Positions 1 to 5,046 of a stretch of DNA of 5,987 nucleotides are shown in pieces. Under the pieces are notes generated by a model. The model saw nothing but the letters and a program-made list of their open reading frames with translations, made no database searches and was not told where the DNA came from. The DNA is from Alphaproteobacteria bacterium (GTDB lineage Bacteria > Pseudomonadota > Alphaproteobacteria > Micropepsales > Micropepsaceae): assembly GCA_025935155.1 (NCBI GenBank), contig JAICVV010000140.1, positions 1 to 5,987 on the forward strand, written 5' to 3'. Both the position numbers and the translations under genes were made by a program. Position 1 is the first letter of the stretch. Each line of letters begins with the position of its first letter.

Positions 1-227
1 AACCGCCGCACGATATGCACGAGATCGGGCGCGCTGTTTTCATCCACCTCGCGGGCGCCATACATCGAGAGCACCATTTTGTCAGAGTTCCAATAGGCGA
101 ACAGGTTGCTCCCTCCCGCAAACAGGAAGGCGATCACCATGCCCGGCCCGCCGCCGATCACGTATCCGACGGCCACGAACAGGCCGGTCAGCAGCGCCAT
201 CAGAAGTCCGGTGCGAAACAGGTTCAT
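1..227 (-). CDS. htpX: HtpX-family membrane zinc metalloprotease, N-terminal part
   Basis: HtpX is an inner-membrane M48 zinc endopeptidase that degrades misfolded membrane proteins, alongside FtsH. Only the first 75 codons are present, and the gene continues past the left edge. The visible part begins [17 protein letters not shown], a hydrophobic segment at about residues 7-24. A second apolar stretch covers about 29-44, followed by the family signature [19 protein letters not shown] at 45-63. The catalytic HExxH motif should lie further downstream and cannot be checked. The ATG at 227-225 is chosen because the protein then starts exactly where family members do. No Shine-Dalgarno is visible upstream (the reverse complement reads GACCCGAAAAGACA before ATG). 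The gene is divergent from the DUF1674 gene across 58 nt. The family call is firm from the signature; activity is inferred. Confidence 0.93.
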   Translation of the reverse strand, partial: MNLFRTGLLMALLTGLFVAVGYVIGGGPGMVIAFLFAGGSNLFAYWNSDKMVLSMYGAREVDENSAPDLVHIVRR

Positions 228-285
228 TGTCTTTTCGGGTCTGCCGCTTACCTTTGGGATGTGCTTTTGATGTAGGCTCCCCTCC
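228..285. promoter_or_regulatory. Divergent intergenic region between htpX and the DUF1674 gene
   Basis: These 58 nt separate two genes that point away from each other, so promoters for both should lie here or overlap the gene starts. I could not find a convincing -35/-10 pair on either strand. I also saw no clear heat-shock (RpoH) element on the htpX side, although htpX is often a stress gene. On the plus strand the ATG is directly preceded by GCTCCCCTCC, the opposite of a Shine-Dalgarno, so the DUF1674 message may have a very short leader. The regulatory role is inferred from layout alone. Confidence 0.45.
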
Positions 286-486
286 ATGGCGGTCAAGAAC
301 AGCCGGAAAGCCGAAATTGCAGCCCGCATCCGGGAAGCGGGCGAACGGGCGAGCGCGGAAGCCGCCGCGCGGCGCAAGAATGCCGGTACCGGGGGGCACC
401 TCCTGCCGGAAGTGAACGGCCCCAAAGGCCCAGAGCCGACCCGCTATGGCGACTGGGAGCGCAAGGGCATCGTCTCGGATTTCTGA
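286..486 (+). CDS. DUF1674 / SDHAF4-like protein (likely succinate dehydrogenase assembly factor)
   Basis: This is a small 66-residue soluble protein. The C-terminal third carries the family signature: [17 protein letters not shown] at about 46-62, ending in the invariant-looking SDF. The first 35 residues are highly charged and Ala/Arg-rich ([20 protein letters not shown]) and probably helical. Eukaryotic relatives (SDHAF4/Sdh8) bind the FAD-loaded flavoprotein subunit of succinate dehydrogenase and shield it before complex II assembles. The bacterial protein is assumed to do the same; that part is inference. The ATG at 286 gives a protein of the usual bacterial length. No Shine-Dalgarno is visible. 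It is divergent from htpX and 75 nt upstream of nfu. It is a full-length small gene, not a fragment. Confidence 0.87.
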   Translation: MAVKNSRKAEIAARIREAGERASAEAAARRKNAGTGGHLLPEVNGPKGPEPTRYGDWERKGIVSDF

Positions 487-524
487 CCGCCTTGATCCTG
501 CTGGCCAGCAAGTCCATGTAGAGC

Positions 525-551
525 GGAGGAGAGGCGCGGCTCACGCGCGCC
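525..551 (+). promoter_or_regulatory. Remote Shine-Dalgarno plus GC hairpin before nfu
   Basis: A perfect GGAGG lies at 525-529 (within GGAGGAGAGG, 525-534), but the nfu ATG is at 562, 32 nt further on. In between, GGCGCG (533-538) can pair with CGCGCC (546-551) as six G-C pairs around a 7-nt loop. With that stem folded, about 13 unpaired nt (530-532 and 552-561) remain between the GGAGG and the ATG, close to a usable spacing. No ATG, GTG or TTG lies between the GGAGG and position 562, so this site serves no nearer start. There is also no in-frame start back to the TGA at 493. Pairing is read from the sequence; the bridging role is inferred. Confidence 0.4.
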
Positions 552-561
552 CACAAAGCTT

Positions 562-1128
562 ATGTTTATTCAAACCGAAGCAACGCCCAATCCGGCAACT
601 CTCAAATTTCTGCCGGGCCGCGAGGTCATGGGCGATGGCTCTGTCGCCGATTTTCCGGACCGGAACGCCGCCGCGCGCTCGCCGCTCGCTGCAGCGCTGT
701 TTGAAATTGACGAGGTGGCCCGGGTGTTCTTCGGCTCGGATTTCATTTCCGTGACGAAATCGGACGGCGACTGGCGCCACCTGAAGCCTCCCATTCTGGG
801 CGCCATCATGGAGCACTTCACCCGTGAGCTGCCGCTGTTCGAAAGCACCGCGCAAGAGCCCACGGATGAGGAAGAGAGCTATTCCGAAGAGGATGCCGAA
901 GTGGTTGGCCAGATCAAGGAACTGCTGGATACGCGCGTTCGTCCGGCGGTGGCAAACGACGGCGGCGACATTATCTTCCGCGGCTATGACGGGAAGACGG
1001 GAATTGTATCGTTGTACATGCGCGGCTCATGCGCCGGTTGCCCTTCCTCCGTGATCACGCTGAAGAACGGGATCGAAAACATGCTGCGCCACTACATCCC
1101 CGAAGTGAGCGCGGTCGAAGCCGTTTGA
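562..1128 (+). CDS. Nfu-type iron-sulfur cluster carrier (Nfu_N + NifU C-terminal domain)
   Basis: This protein (188 residues) binds a [4Fe-4S] cluster between two subunits and passes it to client enzymes in the cytoplasm. The Nfu_N domain spans about 1-88, starting MFIQTEATPNPATLKFLPG, the standard start of alphaproteobacterial and mitochondrial Nfu1 proteins. An acidic linker follows (about 98-112, EEESYSEED). The NifU-like domain at about 114-185 contains VRPAVANDGGDI and the cluster-binding CxxC, Cys157 and Cys160, in RGSCAGCPSS. Both cysteines and both domains are intact and the length is normal. It differs from E. coli NfuA, whose N-terminal domain is a degenerate A-type scaffold, so the symbol nfuA is not assigned. 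No Shine-Dalgarno sits at normal distance; see the remote GGAGG and hairpin upstream. It is followed by tsaB after 16 nt. A likely client in this window is MiaB. Confidence 0.95.
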   Translation: MFIQTEATPNPATLKFLPGREVMGDGSVADFPDRNAAARSPLAAALFEIDEVARVFFGSDFISVTKSDGDWRHLKPPILGAIMEHFTRELPLFESTAQEPTDEEESYSEEDAEVVGQIKELLDTRVRPAVANDGGDIIFRGYDGKTGIVSLYMRGSCAGCPSSVITLKNGIENMLRHYIPEVSAVEAV

Positions 1129-1144
1129 TCTCACGCGGGCTTAC

Positions 1145-1822
1145 GTGACCGTCCTGGCCGTCGATACGGCGCTCGGCGCCTGCTCTGCAGCCGTGCTGGA
1201 CGGCAACGACGTGCTGGCGCAGCGCTTCGAATGTATGGAACGCGGTCACGCCGAAGCTCTGGCGCCGATGGTTCAGTCCGTCATGCGCGAGGCAAATTTG
1301 CGCTTTGGCGATCTCGCGCGCCTTGCAGTCACCACTGGCCCGGGTACCTTTACCGGCCAACGGGTTGGAATGGCGTTCATGAGGGGGCTGCGCATTGCGC
1401 TCAAGCTGCCGCTGATTGGCGTGACGACCCTGGAAGCGATGGCGCGTGCCGCGATGAAAGAAACGGGCGCACTGTTTGCGGCTGCCCTACAAGATGCAAA
1501 GCGCGGCGAAGTCTATGCCGCTCTCTACGCGAAAGCAGACGTTCTTGCGGCGCCAGAGCTCTTGCCGCTCGGCGATGCCGTCCAGACCATCTGGAATCGC
1601 ACTCGGACGGGCGGTGAGATGCTGGCGCTCGCCGGCACCGCGGCAATGGACGCGCGCGAACAATATGTGGCGCTGGGTGGCAAGGCGAGGGTTACAGACA
1701 TTGTCGCGCCGGATGCGCTTTGGGTTGCGCGGATCGCTGCAATGACCACGCCCACAGATGCGGTGCCGAAGCCCCTTTATCTGCGCCCGCCCGATGCGCG
1801 CTTGCCGGCCCGCTCCGCGTGA
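1145..1822 (+). CDS. tsaB: TsaB, tRNA threonylcarbamoyladenosine (t6A) synthesis subunit
   Basis: TsaB is the non-catalytic partner of TsaD in the TsaB-TsaD-TsaE complex, which transfers a threonylcarbamoyl group to A37 of ANN-decoding tRNAs. The 225-residue protein has the ASKHA-fold N-terminus (VLAVDTALGACSAAV, 3-17), the RGHAEAL motif at 33-39, GPGTFTGQRVG at 65-75 (the usual form is GPGSFTGxRIG), DAKRGEVYAALY at 117-128 and the closing PLYLRPPDARLP typical of the bacterial family. The start is a GTG at 1145. The family begins right at this point, and no better start is seen between the nfu stop and it. No Shine-Dalgarno is visible, so translation may depend on coupling to nfu, which ends 16 nt before. 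Its stop overlaps the rimI start (GTGA). All recognisable motifs are present. Gln72 in the glycine-rich loop may be a lineage variant. Confidence 0.94.
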   Translation: MTVLAVDTALGACSAAVLDGNDVLAQRFECMERGHAEALAPMVQSVMREANLRFGDLARLAVTTGPGTFTGQRVGMAFMRGLRIALKLPLIGVTTLEAMARAAMKETGALFAAALQDAKRGEVYAALYAKADVLAAPELLPLGDAVQTIWNRTRTGGEMLALAGTAAMDAREQYVALGGKARVTDIVAPDALWVARIAAMTTPTDAVPKPLYLRPPDARLPARSA

Positions 1823-2316
1823 TCGAACTCGTACCCGCTGGTTTGCCCGACGCCCCCGTGTTGGCGGCCCTTCACGCGCGGTGCTTTGAAGATAGCTGGA
1901 GCGAGAAGGGGTTCAGGCAGCTGATGGAAGCGACCGGCGTTGAGGCCACCCTCGCGCACGACTCCGGCGAGCCCCTTGGCTTCATTCTCATTCGCGTCGC
2001 GGCAGATGAATGCGAAATCCTCTCGCTGGGCGTTGTGACCAGCCGCGGCCAAGGCACGGGCAGCCGGCTTGTCGAACGTGCCGCACACCGAGCATCCGAG
2101 CGTGGCGCGCGTACGATGTTTCTGGAAGTGAATGTGAACAACACGGCCGCCAAACGTCTCTATGAAAAATTGGGTTTCAGGGAGGCCGGTAGACGCGGAG
2201 GCTATTACCGATCTTGCGACTCGCTCGCAGATGCATTGATCCTTCGCCGCGACCTGCCAATTCCCGCATGGGAATCGCTCGATAATTCGTCTAGTGTGAA
2301 GACGGAGCGAACCTAA
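1819..2316 (+). CDS. rimI: RimI, ribosomal protein S18 N-alpha-acetyltransferase
   Basis: RimI is a GNAT-fold enzyme that uses acetyl-CoA to acetylate the N-terminal alanine of ribosomal protein S18. The start is the GTG at 1819, which shares bases with the tsaB stop (GTGA). This start gives 165 residues beginning VIELVPAG (read fMet). An ATG 99 nt upstream in the same frame would only add residues out of the tsaB coding region. Motif A is SLGVVTSRGQGTGSRLVE (69-86), the acetyl-CoA pyrophosphate loop. FLEVNVNNTAAKRLYEKLGF (101-120) holds Glu103 and Tyr115, matching the catalytic pair described for enterobacterial RimI in position. The core ends near residue 147 (LILRRDLP). The last 18 or so residues are an extra polar tail beyond the usual length, and their DNA may also carry fur control sequences. 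Neighbouring tsaB is its classic partner gene. Confidence 0.93.
   Translation: MIELVPAGLPDAPVLAALHARCFEDSWSEKGFRQLMEATGVEATLAHDSGEPLGFILIRVAADECEILSLGVVTSRGQGTGSRLVERAAHRASERGARTMFLEVNVNNTAAKRLYEKLGFREAGRRGGYYRSCDSLADALILRRDLPIPAWESLDNSSSVKTERT
2260..2286 (+). promoter_or_regulatory. Possible fur promoter/operator in the 3' end of rimI
   Basis: ATTCCC (2260-2265) and GGGAAT (2270-2275) form a perfect inverted repeat with 6-nt arms around GCAT. Six nt after it is GATAAT (2281-2286), a 5-of-6 match to a sigma-70 -10 box, 37 nt before the fur ATG. No clear -35 sits at the right distance; where one would be expected (about 2258-2263), the left arm of the repeat is found. This could be a self-regulating fur promoter, or just codons for the RimI tail. 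It does not resemble the E. coli Fur box or the rhizobial Mur box beyond the single GATAAT hexamer. Confidence 0.25.
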
Positions 2317-2323
2317 TCTGCCG

Positions 2324-2749
2324 ATGACGCGAATCGAAAAGCTTTGCGCCGACCGTGGCCTGCGCATGACGGACCAGCGCCGGGTGATCGCGCGCGTTCT
2401 GTCCGAAGCGACAGATCATCCCGATGCCGAGGAATTATATCGCCGCGCCTCATCGGTGGATCCGCACATCTCCATCGCCACGGTCTACCGCACGGTGCGA
2501 TTGTTCGAAGATGCCGGCATTCTCGAGCGGCATGATTTCCGGAACGGCCGCTCGCGGTATGAGGAGATCCACGAGTCGCATCACGATCACCTGATCGATG
2601 TGCAGTCCGGCAAGGTAATCGAATTCCGCAACGAAGAGATCGAGCGGTTGCAAAAGCGCGTTGCGGAAGAACTCGGCTTCGAGCTGGTGGATCACCGGCT
2701 TGAGCTGTACGGCGTGCCACGAAAGCCGGACGAGCCCGGCGAGCAGTGA
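2324..2749 (+). CDS. fur: Fur-family metal-responsive repressor (alphaproteobacterial Fur/Mur type)
   Basis: This is a 141-residue dimeric DNA-binding repressor that senses Fe(II) or, in many alphaproteobacteria, Mn(II) (Mur). The winged helix spans about 1-82, with recognition region SIATVYRTVRLFEDAGIL (50-67). The dimerisation domain follows. The regulatory metal ligands of E. coli Fur are all present one position earlier: His32, Glu80, His87, His89 and, for the second site, His86, Asp88, Glu107, His124. The CxxC structural zinc site is absent: the two cysteine positions are Asp92 and Ser95 (HLIDVQSGK). The only cysteine is Cys8. It lacks the HHH haem motif of Irr. The ATG at 2324 fits the family N-terminus; a GGAG at 2304-2307 is rather far upstream. 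It lies 7 nt after rimI and 6 nt before plsC. Whether it reads Fe or Mn cannot be told from sequence. Confidence 0.93.
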   Translation: MTRIEKLCADRGLRMTDQRRVIARVLSEATDHPDAEELYRRASSVDPHISIATVYRTVRLFEDAGILERHDFRNGRSRYEEIHESHHDHLIDVQSGKVIEFRNEEIERLQKRVAEELGFELVDHRLELYGVPRKPDEPGEQ

Positions 2750-2755
2750 GCGGGC

Positions 2756-3631
2756 ATGCAGTCCCTCCGTGCGGCCGTCCTTCTGTACGTTTTTGTTATC
2801 GCCACACTTACCGGCATACCCTGGCAGTGGAGCGCGTTGCGATTCCATCTGCCGCGGCGGAAAACGTTTCCTCACCGCTATCACAAATGGCTCTGCCGTT
2901 TGTTCGGCATACGCCTGAAGGTCATTGGTACCCCGGTTCAGGATCGCGGGGTGTTAATGGTGGCCAATCACACCTCGTATTTCGATATCATTGTGCTCTC
3001 CGGGGCGGCACAACTTTCATTTGTGGCAAAGAAGGAAGTCGGCAGCTGGCCGTTCTTCGGCACCCTGGCGCGTCTGCAAGAGACGCTGTTCGTCGAACGG
3101 GATCGCCGCAGCCAGACGCTCACGGCGCGGGATGAAATCCGCAAGCGGTTGCAGCGGGGCGATGCGCTTGTGCTGTTTCCGGAGGGCACCTCCAATGATG
3201 GCAATCACGTGCTTCCGTTCCGCAGCGCGCTGATGGGCGCCGCGGAATCGGAGGTGGGAATCGACGCCGAGGGCCATGTGCAGCACGTGCCCGTGCAGCC
3301 CGTGTCCGTGACCTATGTGGGCCTTCATGGCGTTCCGATGGGACGGGAAAACCGGCCCCTCTTCGCCTGGTACGGCGATATGGAGCTGGTGCCACATCTG
3401 TGGGAAGCCATTAAGGCGGGGCCCGTCGACGTCGTGGTGGAGTTTCATCCGCCGATGACGATCGACACCGCTGGAGGACGAAAGGCGCTGGCCGCAACCG
3501 CGGAAATGCTGGTTCGGGAAGGTCAGGCGCGGGCGCTTGCGGGGGCATATTGGGAGGCGCCCAAGGCAAGCGCGCTGGAACGCCTGCGCCGCCGCCGCGC
3601 CCAGGCGGCCGTGGCGAAAGCGGCCACCTAG
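2756..3631 (+). CDS. plsC: PlsC-like 1-acyl-sn-glycerol-3-phosphate acyltransferase
   Basis: PlsC acylates lysophosphatidic acid to phosphatidic acid, the precursor of membrane phospholipids, at the inner membrane. The 291-residue protein has one N-terminal hydrophobic segment (about 5-24). The four acyltransferase blocks follow in order: NHTSYFD (71-77, catalytic His72 and Asp77 of HX4D), block II FVERDRR (112-118), block III LFPEGTSNDG (140-149) and block IV HVPVQPVSVTY (178-188). A short His/Val/Gln-rich insertion, EGHVQHVP, precedes block IV. The C-terminus is a basic tail rich in Arg and Ala (275-291). The ATG at 2756 follows the fur stop by 6 nt, with only a weak GTGAG before it, so coupling with fur is likely. 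An ornithine-lipid acyltransferase (OlsA) role is the main alternative; no olsB is in view. Confidence 0.88.
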   Translation: MQSLRAAVLLYVFVIATLTGIPWQWSALRFHLPRRKTFPHRYHKWLCRLFGIRLKVIGTPVQDRGVLMVANHTSYFDIIVLSGAAQLSFVAKKEVGSWPFFGTLARLQETLFVERDRRSQTLTARDEIRKRLQRGDALVLFPEGTSNDGNHVLPFRSALMGAAESEVGIDAEGHVQHVPVQPVSVTYVGLHGVPMGRENRPLFAWYGDMELVPHLWEAIKAGPVDVVVEFHPPMTIDTAGGRKALAATAEMLVREGQARALAGAYWEAPKASALERLRRRRAQAAVAKAAT

Positions 3632-3640
3632 GCTTTTACC

Positions 3641-3670
3641 TTGCCAGCGATTGGCACGATCACGCATAAC
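3641..3670 (+). promoter_or_regulatory. Candidate sigma-70-type promoter for miaB
   Basis: In the 59-nt gap between plsC and miaB, TTGCCA (3641-3646) matches the -35 consensus in 5 of 6 positions. CATAAC (3665-3670) matches the -10 consensus in 4 of 6, with an 18-nt spacer. Transcription would begin about 14 nt before the miaB ATG, giving a very short leader. The -35 overlaps a small inverted repeat, TGCCA (3642-3646) / TGGCA (3652-3656), with a 5-nt loop and no T-run, so it is not a terminator. The case rests on sequence match only. Confidence 0.33.
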
Positions 3671-3690
3671 CGCCGCCCGAACGGCCACGC

Positions 3691-5046
3691 ATGAAAAAGC
3701 TTTTCATCAAGACCTACGGTTGTCAGATGAACGTCTACGATTCCGCGCGTATTGCGGATCTGCTGACGCCGCTGGGCTATGCCGCAGCCGATGCACCGGA
3801 CGATGCCGATATCGTTGTCCTCAACACTTGCCACATTCGCGAGAAGGCCGCCGAGAAGGTTTATTCCGAACTGGGGCGTCTGCGCCGCCTGAAAGAGGAG
3901 AGGGCCGAGCAGGGTGGCCGCATGCTGATTGCAGTCGCCGGCTGCGTGGCGCAGGCAGAAGGGGAGGAAATTGCCCGCCGCCAGAACGCCGTCGATATCG
4001 TCGTCGGCCCGCAGGCGCTCCATCGCCTCCCGGAAATGATCGCACGCGTCGAGCGCAGCGAGGGCCGCGTACTCGAAACAGACTTCGTGCCGGACGAAAA
4101 ATTCGATGCGCTGCCCGCGGCGCGCGCAGATGGACCGGCGGCATTTCTCACGGTGCAGGAAGGTTGCGACAAATTTTGTACCTTCTGCGTGGTGCCTTAC
4201 ACGCGTGGCGCCGAGTTTTCGCGGCCGGTGGCGCAGATCGAGGCAGAAGCGCACCGTCTTGTGGAGCACGGCGTGCGCGAGATCACGCTGCTCGGCCAGA
4301 ACGTGAATGCCTATTGCGGTGCGGGCCCGGAGGGAAATTCGTGGAGCCTCGCGCGCTTGCTGCATCGTCTTGCGGAAATCGAAGGGCTGGAGCGGTTGCG
4401 CTACACGACCAGCCACCCGCGCGATATGAACGACGATCTGATCGCGGCGCATCGCGATCTGCAAAAGCTGATGCCGTATCTGCATCTGCCAGTGCAGTCC
4501 GGTTCCGATCGCGTGCTCGAGGCCATGAACCGGCGTCATGCACGCGATCACTATTTGCGGCTGGTGGACAAAATTCGCGCAGCGCGCAGCGATATCGCGC
4601 TCTCTTCCGATTTCATTGTCGGATTTCCCGGTGAAACCGACACCGATTTCGAGCAGACGATGGCCCTGGTGCGCGAGGTGAAGTACCCGCAGGCGTTTTC
4701 GTTCAAATACAGCACGCGCCCGGGCACGCCGGCGGCCGCCGCACGGAAACAAGTGCCGGAACAGGCAAAGTCCGAACGCCTTCAGGCGCTGCAATCGTTG
4801 CTGGCAGAGCAGCAGGCGGACTTTGCAAAATCCTGCGAAGGGCTTTCGATGCCGGTATTATTCGAAAAACCGGGCCGCAAAACGGGACAGGCGGTGGGCC
4901 GCTCACCGTACTTGCAGCCCGTGCATGTCGACGATGCGGAGCACCTCATCGGCGAAATCCACGATGTGACGATTACCCGCGCAATGCGGAACAGCCTGAG
5001 CGGCGCACTAACCGCCGTACGGCCGAAGGGAATGGCAGCGGCTTGA
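3691..5046 (+). CDS. miaB: MiaB, tRNA-2-methylthio-N6-isopentenyladenosine synthase
   Basis: MiaB is a radical-SAM methylthiotransferase that converts i6A37 to ms2i6A37 in tRNAs reading codons that start with U. It is 451 residues. The UPF0004 domain (about 2-120) carries the three ligands of the auxiliary [4Fe-4S] cluster: Cys11 (KTYGCQMN), Cys47 (NTCHIREKA) and Cys85 (GCVAQ). The radical-SAM motif CDKFCTFC supplies Cys159, Cys163 and Cys166. Other family marks are [21 protein letters not shown] (200-208), [13 protein letters not shown] (264-276) and [10 protein letters not shown] (307-316). A TRAM RNA-binding domain fills about 380-442. All six cysteines are present, so it should be active. 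The ATG at 3691 gives the canonical [14 protein letters not shown] start; no Shine-Dalgarno is seen. It overlaps phoH by 4 nt. The [17 protein letters not shown] forms favour MiaB over MtaB or RimO. Confidence 0.97.
   Translation: MKKLFIKTYGCQMNVYDSARIADLLTPLGYAAADAPDDADIVVLNTCHIREKAAEKVYSELGRLRRLKEERAEQGGRMLIAVAGCVAQAEGEEIARRQNAVDIVVGPQALHRLPEMIARVERSEGRVLETDFVPDEKFDALPAARADGPAAFLTVQEGCDKFCTFCVVPYTRGAEFSRPVAQIEAEAHRLVEHGVREITLLGQNVNAYCGAGPEGNSWSLARLLHRLAEIEGLERLRYTTSHPRDMNDDLIAAHRDLQKLMPYLHLPVQSGSDRVLEAMNRRHARDHYLRLVDKIRAARSDIALSSDFIVGFPGETDTDFEQTMALVREVKYPQAFSFKYSTRPGTPAAAARKQVPEQAKSERLQALQSLLAEQQADFAKSCEGLSMPVLFEKPGRKTGQAVGRSPYLQPVHVDDAEHLIGEIHDVTITRAMRNSLSGALTAVRPKGMAAA

Noticed and set aside
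500..509. 10-nt palindrome GCTGGCCAGC between the DUF1674 gene and nfu
   Set aside because: Short GC-rich palindromes are frequent at this base composition, and it is not paired with a clear promoter.
492..520. TTGATC-N17-CATGTA as an nfu promoter
   Set aside because: The -35 matches in four positions but the -10 in only two; too weak to annotate.
516..521. ATG directly followed by TAG (minimal upstream frame) before nfu
   Set aside because: It has no ribosome site and a start-stop pair is common by chance; nothing links it to nfu control.
3274..3310. Repeated GTGCAGC/GTGCCCGTG pattern in plsC
   Set aside because: It encodes HVQHVPVQPVSV, where the VPVQPVSV part is conserved acyltransferase block IV; the repetition follows from the amino acids and biased codons.
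3642..3656. Hairpin TGCCA/TGGCA after plsC as a transcription terminator
   Set aside because: Only five base pairs and no following T-run; more likely incidental or part of a promoter region.
3652..3667. Sigma-54-like promoter TGGCACG...CGCA before miaB
   Set aside because: The GG and GC elements are 9 nt apart instead of the required 10, and the -12 element lacks the TT of TTGC. Sigma-54 is strict about this spacing.
3537..4634. Plus-strand open frame of 365 codons spanning the plsC end and most of miaB
   Set aside because: Arg/Ala-rich shadow in another frame of two well-supported genes; no motif of its own.
3628..4794. Long minus-strand open frame of 388 codons opposite miaB and the plsC end
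   Set aside because: The miaB frame on the other strand has every family motif and all six cysteines. The antisense frame has no recognisable motif and is the kind of open shadow that GC-rich codons leave.
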